From positions 1,984,001 to 2,048,000 of the forward strand of contig JAGTXZ010000024.1 in NCBI GenBank assembly GCA_018398575.1: a stretch of DNA of 64,000 bases. Reading direction: 5' to 3'. This document shows, in pieces, positions 33,500 to 44,899 of this stretch. Within the stretch, counting starts at the first letter, position 1. Each line of letters opens with the position of its first letter. A program made the position numbers and the translations under genes. The DNA comes from Ampelomyces quisqualis. Taxonomy: Eukaryota; Ascomycota; Dothideomycetes; Pleosporales; Phaeosphaeriaceae. The notes below the pieces were generated by a model, which saw only the letters and a program-made list of their open reading frames with translations, was not told the DNA's origin and searched no databases.

Positions 33500-36300
33500 T
33501 CTTAAGGCTCTGCAATTATAACCTTATTTGCTTTAATTAGCGTAATAGCTTCTGCAAACGCTATTAACGCTACTAAAATAAATGTTAAGTCTAGGTCCTT
33601 CTATTTTGCTAACACAGCGTCTATTTTAGACTTTAGCATTCCTCCCCTTAGTAGAAGAACTACATCTTTGCTAAATTTTTTTTAAAGCCCTATCTAGAGC
33701 ACTAGTTGCACACATAGTTTGTATAAGCTAATAAGGATTTTGGCCCAAACGTCGCGTAGTACTGTTTGATTATCTGCTAGGCCCCTCTAATTAGGATTAG
33801 GTCTAGTTTTAACATAGGTCCTCTTAGCCTTTAGCTTAATTGCCTTGTACTTTGCACTATATGTAAGTAGTAAGTTAAGGTTGTTAGCAAACATTTCTTT
33901 GTCTAGCTGCTAGAAGTGCTGTTGGATATGCGTTAATGTAAACTGCTTAGTTTTCTTACTTCCTTTGCTTTTGAACAGCGTAGCCTTAAGCTAGGCTAGT
34001 ATTAGGAATATTGTAATACTCTGTATCTTAGCGCAGTTAAATATGTATACGCTCTTAGCTTCTGCGCTGTTTAGCTCTTTTTGTTGTAGTACTATCTTGT
34101 ATCTTGTTGTTGCGTTAGCTATAAGTAATTAGAAGTTATTTGTTTAGCATAGCTAGTAGAACGTTAAGAAGTTACCCTTAATGCCTAAAATCTTCTGGCC
34201 CTATAGGTCTTGCGTAACTAGAGTTTAACGTAGCATAAACCTTGCTGCAATCTTCTCTCCTAACGCTATAAGCGCTATGTACTTAGGAGAATTAAGTACA
34301 TTTTTAACTTCTTCTTGTGCCTTAGATAAGCAAGTGTTCTAGCTCTTTGCTATAACTAGGCCTAACATCTTTCTTGTCCTTCTTGTATCTATAATTTTCT
34401 TAATGCTTGCGTATACAGGGTTAGTAGTAGTAAACAGTTTAGAACTGTTTATATTGTTCTTCTTACCTGTAAGATAGTGCTAGTTTAAGAAGTTCTTATT
34501 GTCTTGCAGTCTGCTAAGCGCTAGGGAGATAAAAATAAGTATCTTGTAGAGACTCTTCTCTATTAGTGTACCTAAGAGGGCCTAGGCCTTCTACTAATAA
34601 CTATAGTTCTTAACTTAAATAGTCTTGTATAAGTTGCCTATAATAGTATTCTTAGATTTGCAGTTATAGAACTTATTAAAGATAATACGTCTCTATATTA
34701 CTACGTAGCTAGGAATATTAAAGGCGTCTGTTGCGCTTACTTTGCTACCTCTTAATAATATTTTGCGTGTAGTTGTAAGTCTTATAGTTTGGTATTTGTT
34801 AAGTACGCGTTTTACTAATGTTGTGTAGCTGTATACAATTATAAATTGGCTGGTAGATAGTACTAGATAGTGCGCAGTTGCACTTAGGTAGACTTTTAGC
34901 ATATAGCGTTCTTAGATGTACTACAGAACTGTCTCTATATACTTCTTACTATCTTTTGTAAATTTGCGCAGTAGGACGTTTTAGTTAAACGCTGCAAGGT
35001 GCTGTTTAACTTGCAGATTAATCTTTATCTCTATTTCTTTGTCTGCTATTAGTGCGCCTATACTCTATAGAGAGGTGTTGTCTATAAAGTAGATATAGAG
35101 CGTAAGAGAGTCTTTTGGGTTGCACTATTTAGATTTACAGAGGCCTATAGTAATAATTTTAGCCTTCTATGCAGCTAGTGCGCGGCCTTATCTGCTTACT
35201 ATAGATACTGCTAACTGTAGCTCTTCTAGTATTAAAGGGTTTTTTTTGCATATATATAGGAATGTCTGTTAGTCTGTTGTAGGGCACTGTTCTTAACTGT
35301 TGTCTTTAGCCTTATGTTAACTAGTTTTATTCTTTAATTAGTTCTCTTGTACTTTAGTCTAGTTCTTAAAGTGCGCATGCCCTATAATTATTATAAGTAC
35401 AGCTAATCTTGTTTTCCTTATACCTATTATGTTCTTAAATATGCTGCTATTGTCTAAAGATAGCTCTTTTTTATAAAGTATGTAGGCTTCTGTTAGTTAG
35501 TATGCTGTAAATAGGACTGTTAGTCCCTATAATAAATGTAGTATTATAGGCGCGTTATTCTTAAAGTCTTCTAGTAGAGATCTAAAGAAGTTAGCTGCTT
35601 TCTGCTATTTGTCCTCTTGGCAGTGTTCTATTACTACTCTAATTTAAGCTTGCAGTTTATCTGCTGTTCTGTCTTACGTGTTAGTTGCGTAGATTATAGT
35701 TACAGGCTCTTTATAGTGTACTTACCTTATGTTTAGTAGAGCTTAGAGCTGCAGCCTTTCTTCTAACGCAAGTTGTTTTACTAACTAGAGCTCTTTATTC
35801 TTATCTCTGTTACCTTTATTATACTCTTCTTGTTCTTCTTTACTGCTAGAGTAAGTATCTTCTTCTAGTAACTTCTGTTGTTTTTCTATAGCACCCTTGC
35901 GTTTCTGTCTAGGTGTAGTAATTAGTGTAGATATTGCGTTGTTTTGTGTTTGCGCAGCATCTTTGTCTTTGCTTCCCTTTACTTTCTTTGTAGTACTATT
36001 GTTCTGCTCTTCTAGGCGCTTAATTTTAGTAGTTAAGGTCTTAATGCGTATGTCTAGGCTGTTATCCTTCTTCTTCTTGCCTCTACTCTATTTGTTAAAG
36101 CGTTTGCTACCATTTGCTTTAGGTCCTATTAATAGTTTATAGGCTAGGTCTGCTAGCGCTCTTGTTATCTTTTGTTGTTTGTAGTTGTTGTCTTTAGTGT
36201 TATTGTTAAGCTCTAAGTAGAGGCGCCTTTGCCTCTTGTCTCTAGTAGTACCTACTAGGTTTATAATGTTGCTGTTGCTGCCTAAAGTAAAGTGCACTAT
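33500..36300 (-). pseudogene. Unidentified long protein remnant in the large element
   Basis: On the minus strand, from about 36,300 down to 33,500, one can follow a long protein-like frame with mostly TAG stops. It begins near MHFTLGSNSNIINLVG, has a Lys-rich stretch and a coiled-coil-like IRIKTLTTKIKRLEEQN, then an acidic Ser/Glu stretch, and later YLSATAHYLVLSTSQFIIVY and LGIKGNFLTFYQLC-like blocks. I do not recognise the family. It may be a second gene of the large transposon or a captured gene. Confidence 0.4.
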
Positions 36301-39135
36301 ATTATATAGTTAGCTATTGTTATTTGTATACTGTTCTGGGTTGTATTACTACTAGGCTTAACTTTATCTTATACTAGAGTCTGGTATTTAATTGTAACGC
36401 CCTTAAGGCTTCTTATCTTAACGTGTAAGTTAATAGTTATAGCTAGATTATTGTTATTAGTAATTAAGCGCAGCGCTAACGCGTTAAATATCTTTAAAGT
36501 CCTAACTATATACTAGTCTATAAATTTTAGTTGCAATAGGTGTTTAACAAGTGTACTGTATTTAAGATGTTATAGCTTTATCTTAAAGTTACTGTCTTTA
36601 AGCTGCTGTTAACGTATAGTTATTATTAGCCTTAAAAGTAGGAAGGTCTAGGTAGTTTAACAATGTACGCTGTCTATAATATAGACATTAACGTTGTTAA
36701 GTAACAGTTTAGTTGTTATTGTAGTAAGGCCTATTAGCTAGGTTACTAAAGCAGCAGAAGAACTTAAGACTACTAATGCTAACTGTGTACGTTCTAGTTC
36801 TAAGTTTATAGGCGTTAGCTATCTTTCTGTATGTTTAGCTTTAACTTTGTTACTATAGTCTTAAATTTCTAAGATTATCTTCTTCTATATAGCGCCAGCT
36901 GTTGCCTTGTAGAATTTCCTTAGTATGCTACTATTAGTTAGTTAGAGGTATACAGTATACTTAAGCTATTTATCTGTTATTAGGCTGCGCATTATCTTTA
37001 GGTAGTTGGCCTATAGGTGTGCCTGTTTAATCTTGTTATATGTATTCTTGTGCCAGATAAAATCTGTTATCTCTTTAACCTATATGCGCTAGTCTGCTAT
37101 ATTAATATTGTAGCCTATTCTTACAATTGCCTGTAATACGTTATTAGTAGTTGTTGTCTTTACATTGCTTATATACTATTTATTTAATTAAGGTAGCTGC
37201 TACTTATACTTATTGTTGCAATTCTATAATACGCGTATTATACAATATGTTACGCGTAACAGTTAAGAACAGTGCAGGCAGGTGTAAAGATAGTAGAATA
37301 GCTATAGCTTAGTTAGCGTGTGTAGGTGTGCTTGTGTTATGTGCTTACTTGTAATAGTGTTATAATATACAGCGTAGTATAGTAAACATAACGTAGAAAA
37401 TTATATATATTTGCGTTGTAGCACTATTGTTATTGTTATATAGTTGTAGTGCGTTTATAGTAGTAATGCAGCATTATATAGTTATAGCAGTAGGTTAAAT
37501 TATAGGTGCAGGTAAAAGTAAGTAGAGTTTTGTCCTAGTATTATATAGCCTTTTACCTAGCGCTAACGCGTTATATTATGTCTTTAAGGTAAGTAAAGGT
37601 ATATTCTAAAGAGGCACTTCTTACTACGTGTTATTCTTAGTGCAGCACTATACAGTACTATATAGCACTATGTAGCACTAAGTAAAATTCTTACTTCCTA
37701 GTTTTTTACATTATAGTGTAAGCAACTTACCTCTTGTATATTATAGTAGTAGCACTCTCTTTAGTCTAGCAAGCAAACTTAGCTAAACCTACTAGTACTA
37801 TTATAGTAGACAGGTCTACTATACAGTACTGTAGGACACTATATAGCACTAAGCAAAATTCTTACCTTCTATGTTTTTGCATTATAATGTAGGTAACTTA
37901 CCTCTTGTATATTATGTTAGTAGCACTCTCTTTAGTCTAGCAGGCAAACTTAGCTAAACCTACTAGTGCTATTATAGTAGACAAGTTACGCAACAAGGCT
38001 GTGTTAGAATGTTTAAGTTATATGCTAGCGTCTAGTAGTTTACGTAGAATTATAGAGAAGTTTTTTATGCGTCTGTAGTTCTGTTAGCAAGAGAAGCTGT
38101 CTGTTGCCTTCTATTTCTTTGCACTATATTGTTCTATTATAATTCTATATTGTCTGTTAGTATATCTAACGCCCTAGACTGTGTGCTATTAGCGTAGATA
38201 GTAGTTAACAGATCTCTATAGTGTACGCAGCTTGCGGCTAGCAAGGAAGTGTATAGCAGCCTGCTTCTGTTATGCATTTTAATGTTAGTTTAAGACGTTT
38301 GTGTTTTTAACTAGATAATTCTGCCCTACATTCTATAGATTTGTTTGTAAGAAGATTAGTTTTCTTTTTTTAACGCTAAGTTTGCTGTTAATATAGTAGT
38401 ATTCCTTTGTTTAAGTGTTCTCTCTTAGTATTAGCAACTAATGTTACAAATTGTGCAGTATATAGTATTTTATAAAGAATACTGTTATTGTCTATTATCT
38501 TGTGTTCTTGTATAATAGCCTTGTTTCTTGTTAACATGTCTTGCAGTGTAGTGTCTCTACTTAGTGCTAGTATACTAGGGTGCTTAACTTCCTACGCTGC
38601 TGTTCTGCCTAGATGCTACTGTGCGTATATAATTTCTTAACAACCCTACTCTTTTAGTTGTATAGATTGTATGCTACTGCTTTAGATTATTAATCTAGTC
38701 TTTAGCTAAATATAGTTAGTGCTAGGTAATTATTCTTTAATTTTAGTGTTTGCTAGGCTAATGTTGTCTAGTTATTTTAGTTAATGCGCTAGCTAAAATA
38801 CTAGAGATTATAGGCTCTGTAAGATGATTTGTGCAATAGCTATTCTTATTCTAGTTAAGTATAGTATTGTTACGCTTTTCTAACTATAACTACACTATAA
38901 TATTACTCTTAGTTTTTACGCTTGCAGACAGCCTAGTGTTATTTTATTTTAGGTATATAGCATTCTTGTGTTTGCATTAGCGCAGTCTTACTACCTAGTT
39001 ACGTATATCTTTTTAGCGTCTGTCTTATAGCTCTGTAGCTATCTATTTTATAGTTGCCTGTTGCAGTGCTCTTAGCTTGTTAATATATTACCTATTGTTT
39101 GTAGTAAACTCTTGCTAACCTATATACACCTGCAG
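36301..39135. other. Unassigned AT-rich interior of the large element
   Basis: No domain could be recognised on either strand. A direct duplication of 171 bp lies inside (see 37674-38015). The rest is TA-rich with many stops in all frames. Confidence 0.4.
37674..38015 (+). repeat. Direct tandem duplication, 171-bp unit
   Basis: Two units begin AGCACTAAG(T/C)AAAATTCTTAC at 37674 and 37845. Both contain GTAACTTACC-like words, TAGCACTCTCTTTAGTCTAG and a TAAACCTACTAGT(A/G)CTATT stretch. Differences are mostly transitions. Confidence 0.75.
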
Positions 39136-40443
39136 TTAATCTATTATATCTGTTGCTTTGCAGTGTAATAGTCTAAAGAGCAATAGTACCTTATAGTTCT
39201 CCTCTATCTTATTTAGGCTGTATATTGCAACAATATAGTCTAAGAGGTAGGCTAGATCTTTGTAGTTAGGATTGCGCTCTTTAGGTAACTTAATAAAGCT
39301 TCTAACGTCTATACTGTTAACAACGCGCATGTCTTTAAGCTAGTTAACTAAATTGTTAAGCTTGTAGTAGGTCTTTTAGAAGTTAGCTATATATAGCTAT
39401 AGGCTGTAGTATATGTTTAGACATGTTAAGATCTGCTAGCTACTGCATATAGTCTTAGCTCTTATCTTGTTATACTACGCGCAATATCTCTAGTAAATAG
39501 CGTAGATAACATCTATTATCTTAGTAGAATGTTTACCTATTATATTTTTCTCTACTGCGAAGTGTAGGAAATAGGCGTAGACTTTAGCCTTCTATACGCA
39601 AGTAATGCCTTAGTCTATTAGTTAGTATAATGTTGTGCTACCTATAGGTAGGAATATAACTTTGTTATATTAGTAAGTATTGTAACCTCTATTACTACAA
39701 TAAGCCTACAGTACATTAACACTATATATACTAAACGTTCTGCAGCAATTAGTAGCTTATCTAAAGCTTAGCTACTGCGTGTTTGTAAGGCAGGAACCTG
39801 TTAATTAGCAATAATACTTGTCTGTTTATGCAGTTATTAAACTATTTCAGCTATTCTAGTATAATGTTAGTGTCTATCTAGGTAGAATTATTGTCCTAAT
39901 AGATACAACTAAGACTACAGATGTTTAGGTTCTTCTTACTGTCTATACAAGTTGTGTAGTTTAAGGATCCTATAAACTATAGAGGCACTTAGTCTAAGCT
40001 ATCTATGTTTGTGCACAGCACACTAGTTATATACTTTCTGTCTAGTCTGGGTCTAGCTTCTAGATTGTCTGCTAACGTGTATTAGGGTAAGTGTTTCTAG
40101 TATATGCTAGCCTTATCTATGTTGTATAAATCCTTAGGCGCGTATCTACTTACTACGTCGCGAATCTCTTCTATTGTAAGCTTAGTGTCCTTAACTGTTA
40201 TACTGCTATAGTTGCCTACTGTTTTTGCGAACTGTTTATGTAACTGTACGCTATGTTATTGTTTATATATAGTAAGCTATCTGTTATTAAACTCTGGTAT
40301 TTTATAGCTGTTGTATTTAGGCAGCTGTTGCTAAAGTTAACGTGCAGTTTCGCAAATTATATTGTTAGTAATATTAATACAGGCTGCCTGTAACTCTATA
40401 TACTAGTTATTTAGAGCTGCCTTAAGGGTTTTCTATTGCGGAC
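39136..40443 (-). pseudogene. Tigger/Fot1 (pogo)-type DDE transposase remnant
   Basis: The minus strand reads as a DDE_1 transposase after allowing RIP changes: DLYNIDKAS (the family's YNMDE block with the acidic residue changed), then LP-YTLADN and LCTNID and FIGSLNYTTCI, QVLLLINRFLPYKHAV (the LLLDNxxxH block), and the C-terminal part IYAIYQRYC, MRVVNSIDVRSFIKLP, ending at 39136. The N-terminal DNA-binding part lies upstream and is interrupted by the 833-bp element at 40444-41276; the frame may extend to about 41.4 kb. Whether it is an independent nested element could not be settled because no TIR/TA duplication was found. Confidence 0.65.
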
Positions 40444-41276
40444 GTTAGGAAAACACAACGTTAGCGACATCTGCGACATTGGCGACATTGTTAGAACAGT
40501 TGACCAGACAGTTTTCGACTGTAGTCTACAGTGCCTAGCTACCCCTATTTGTTCTGGCTGCCTAATTAGACAAAAACGCCCAAATTGATCCACCTGATCC
40601 ACTGGACCCACCTGCCCCACCCGCGCGATTACGTAATTATTCTAAAAACCTAAAATATAGAGCTTAATTCCCTCTTTAAAACGCACTATTCAGAATTTTT
40701 ATAGCTGCTCTAGTTGCTGAGATGCACGGCAGTGAAGTTTGTAACTTTTTAATGTTCTTTGCCAAGGCTTGTTTTCGCTAAAGCTCTAGCACTTTAACTA
40801 GATAATATATTATATTTTTTTTTAAAGAAATAGTAACTAAAGTGTAGATTTTACTCTAAGACTATTTTATTTTAATATATTATAGTGTGGGCGTTAAGAT
40901 CTACTGTGTTGAACGTCCTTTAAAGTTTTTTTAAAAAAGTTTATAACTTTAACGCGCTATATCTCAATAACTAGAGTAGCTAAAAAAAATCTGAATAGTG
41001 CATTTTAAAGAGGGAATTCCGCTCTATATTTTGTATTTTTAGGTTACTTACGTAATTATGAAAATACAGCAATACAGTCACGTGAGTAAAATTGGCGACA
41101 TTAGCGACACTAGCGACTCTGTCAGATCTGGCAACTCTGTTAGGTTGCTGTCGGGTCGCTAGCGACCAGAAGTAAGTGGGGCGACTTTGGCGAATTGTCT
41201 GGTAGACAGTATCGCTGTTGGGCCGCCGCGGGTCGCAGCGATTGGGCCAATTAGATTAATCTTAAATTTTCCTAAC
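40444..41276 (+). mobile_element. 833-bp non-autonomous DNA element (copy 2)
   Basis: Ends GTTAGGAAAA and TTTTCCTAAC form a perfect 10-bp inverted pair. It is nearly identical to the copy at 26244-27087. The right flank begins AGAC and the left flank ends GGAC, possibly a 4-bp duplication blurred by a transition. It interrupts the N-terminal region of the Tigger/Fot1-type remnant. It contains the same internal foldback (arms 40628-40723 and 40961-41059). Confidence 0.88.
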
Positions 41277-41748
41277 AGACGCCTATTGTGCGCGTAGTTA
41301 TAGCTAGTGTATTTAGTTTTGTTGCTGTCTAGGTGTTCTTACGTTGTTAGGAGGATATTAGTTATATTATTTGGTTGCACATAGTAGTAAAAGGCTCTAG
41401 TAGCCTATATAGTAAGTTGTTGTAGTGTTAAATACAGAAACAATACCTTATGTTTGCAAACCTTAACACGTTCTACAATAGTCTAGGCATAACTATGTTA
41501 CTAGTTAGGCGTTAGACCTTAACCTATCTATAAACTAGATAATGTAGGCTTAATATTATAGTAGTAGAATAACTATAGAAACTAGATGTATTTATAATAA
41601 GCAATCTACTATCTAATATAGTAAAAATAATACACTTGCGCATGCTAATACTCTAGTAGCTACTTATAGCATTTAATATAAAACAAAATCTAAACTTAGC
41701 CTTAAACCTATGCTAGTATTATTGTAGTACTAATTAGTTGCTCTAGGT

Positions 41749-42154
41749 GCCTATTGCAGTAGATAGCTCGCAATTAATGCTAATAGTACTCTCTAGTAGA
41801 CAATAGTTATAGACAGTGCAACGCAACTATAGCTGCTAGTTGTTAGAAAAGCCTGCTGCAGTAGTAGGTTGCGTGCAGCACTAGTAGTATTCTCTAGTAG
41901 ATAATAGTTGCTAACAGTGCAACGCAACTGTAGCTGCTAGTAGTTAAAAGAGCCTGCTGCAGTAGTAGGTTACGTGCAGCACTAGTAGTATTCTCTAGTA
42001 GATAACAGTTGCTAACAGTGCAACGCGACTATAGCTGCTAGTTATTAGAAGAGCCTGCTGCAGTAGTAGGTAGCGTGCAGCACTAGTAGTATTCTCTAGT
42101 AGATAATAGTTACTAATAGTGCAACGTAACTGTAGCTACTAGTTATTAAAAGAG
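41749..42154 (+). repeat. Tandem repeat, four copies of 101 bp
   Basis: Units start with GCCT(A/G)(T/C)TGCAGTAG at 41749, 41851, 41952 and 42053. The mirror array in the second large element is at about 63,216-63,621. Confidence 0.8.
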
Positions 42155-42790
42155 CCTAATTATAGAGATTAATGCGTTTAAAGTGTTTGCTGCCTTATAT
42201 ACTATACACAAGATTTATAAAGCATTACGCATTACCTTTTATACATATTCTTCTCTACTAAGCGTCTCTAAGACAAACAAATATAAGCCTGTTATTTTAA
42301 TTTATATAGGTGTCCTTTAAAGTCTTAGTTGTGCCTACTAGCGTAGTAGGTATCCTTTTTGTTACTAGCTAGCAGCATCTTAGTGTAGATAAGTTTAATG
42401 CGCGTAACTTCTTTACGTTAATAGAAGTTCTTAAAGCTGTAATAAAGCTTAGTAATAATGGGAGACTTAATGTTATATAAGTTGTAGTTAGAATATCTTA
42501 ATATCTAGACGTTAGATTACTACTTGTAGAGTCTAACAGAAATGCATTATATATAGTATAAGAGAGGTCGCAGCTACTTAGGTAGGCTTTGCTATTAAAG
42601 AGCCTAATAAGGGTGCTAGGATAGAGATGTCCTAACAAATAACTGTAACTCTACGTTGTCTTTAATTTTTGCCTATAACAATATATAGACAAAAGTATGT
42701 AAATTGTAGTTATATCTCTAATATCTTCTAGTTACCTAACAGCATAAGAATTGCGTTCTTAAGTTAGGCTAAGTTGTTAATGTGTATTGC

Positions 42791-43231
42791 AGGACATAAC
42801 AAAGTTGTTGCAACAATAGCGCTCTTAAGTTAGGCTAAGTTATTAATGTGCGCACTAGGATGCTATTATAGTTGTTGTTATAGAGATCCTTGCTTTCAAA
42901 TACGCTATAAGGTATCTTAGTTAAGTAATATTGTTACAAGACATAACAAAGTTATTGCAACAACAGCGCTCTTAAGTTAGGCTAAGTTGTTAATATGCGC
43001 ATTAGAATGCTATTATAGCTATTATTGTAGAGATCCTTGCTTTTAAACACGCTATAAGGTATCTTAGTTAAGTAATAGTATTACAGGATATAACAAAGTT
43101 ATTGCAACAACAGCGCTCTTAAGTTAGGCTAGGTTATTAATATACGCTCTAGAATGCTATTGTAGCTGTTATTGTAGAGATTCTTGTTGTTAAACACGTT
43201 ATAAGGTATCTTAGTTAAGCTATAACATCTA
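42791..43231 (+). repeat. Tandem repeat, three copies of 147 bp
   Basis: Units begin (A/C)AGGACATAACAAAG-like at 42791, 42938 and 43085, each with TCTTAAGTTAGGCTA and GGTATCTTAGTTAAG. The mirror array lies at about 62,139-62,579. Confidence 0.8.
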
Positions 43232-43508
43232 AACAGCTACTAAAGAGTCTATCTAGGACATGAATTTGCTTCTATACTAGTAGGCTAAGAAGTAGCGCAG
43301 GTGTAGTGCTAACAACATAGTAAAGCTTAGTTCTAGATTTTTAAACTTCACAAACATATAGACATAATAGGTATAGTTTTAGTTTTGTAAAAATAAAAAT
43401 ATAATAGAAGATTAAGTCTCTTAGACTTATAAGGAATATATATACAAAGACAGCAATATTAAATTAGGAGTACAAGTTACGTGTTAAGAAGCAGCTGCAT
43501 ACATAGGC

Positions 43509-43830
43509 ACATAGGTAAATTTATCTCTAGTTTTAAGGTTAGGAAAGTGTAAGGAGGCGCAAGTGTATAATAGATAAAAATAATACTAGGTTCTATGTAT
43601 ATTTTAACAAAAGACTGTTACCTTAACCCTAAGACTAGAGACATATAGGTAAATTTATCTCTAGTTTTAAGGTTAGGGAAGTGTAAGGAGGCGCAAGTAT
43701 ATAATAGATAAAAATAATACTAGGTTCTGTATATGTTTTGATAAAAGACTGTTACCTTAACCCTAAGACTAGAGATACATAGGAAAATACATCTCTAGTT
43801 TTAAGGTTAGGAAAACGTATATATAGTAAG
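43509..43830 (+). repeat. Tandem repeat, about 133-bp unit, 2.4 copies
   Basis: Recurring TCTCTAGTTTTAAGGTTAGG with CCTTAACCCTAAGACTAGAG between units. The mirror array lies at about 61,540-61,861. Confidence 0.75.
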
Positions 43831-44899
43831 AGGTAGAGAGTAGCTGGCTAGTAAGGCTATTATATGCTCTATTAGCGCCAATAGTTTAAGAGTAAGCAGC
43901 ACGTAGATGCGTTTAATATATAGCAGTTTGTTAACAGTCTTTGTTACTATTTAGCTTCTGTTGTATTTGCATATTAGGGCAAGTTAAAACAGTAGTCTCT
44001 AGTAGACAACTATCCTATACTATGCTAGAGAAAGAATATAAATTGGATCTGCGGGTATTTTAAAACCAGAAAAGATTAAATATACTAGCTGCTTAGAACA
44101 TTAGTTAACACTATATATAAATTATACTTATTATTTCTTACTGTTAAGTAATTGCCTACGCCTGTTACTAGTCTTACCTATAGTATATATAGTACACTAT
44201 TCTACCTGCTTCTATCTGTACTAAGCCTAGCTACCTTGGTACAGGTTGTATATTAGGCTGCTAGAGCTACTAGTCTATTTTTTTATACTTTTAAACCTTG
44301 TACGTGTCTACTTGCAGGTATACTTACCTTTTTAGGTGTTTAGGTTCTACTATATATATTCTAAACGCGCAGTAACTTGTTTATTCTAAAGTGTTAATAT
44401 TTTTTGGCGTAATAATTATTATTAATATTAATCTTTATTAAGCTGTGTTAGCTAGCCTAACTAATTAGGTTGTTAATAAGTAAGCTCTAGTGTAATAACG
44501 TAACAGTTATTAGAGTAATAAAGAATATTAAAGGAAAGAAAAATATTAGTTGTTGCGCCTACAACTATTAGCATAGTTCTGTACACAGGTTAGGTAACTG
44601 TTGGCTATAGTAGACTTTAGTAGACTACTGTAGACAATAGACTGTGTAGCATAGAATAGATGCTGCTAGTAACTACTTTAACACTATGTAACTAATGTTA
44701 ATACTGTTTTTGCACACTTAGTCTTCTTACATCTAAACCATAGAGTTGTGCATAAACAAATTAGTAATAGATTATATATACATACTATATAGCTTTTACA
44801 CTAAGACGTACGCAGGACTTATTAAATACAGTGCTTAATGCCAGACGCGTTGCTACCTGCTACCTAATAATACGCTAGTTATAACTCCTAACACTATAA

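Noticed and set aside
34693..34902. Helitron helicase remnant
   Set aside because: The short frame lacks helicase motifs, and the element ends are inverted repeats, not Helitron-type.
40411..40620. 69-aa minus-strand frame
   Set aside because: It lies across the left end of the 833-bp mobile element and its flank; chance.
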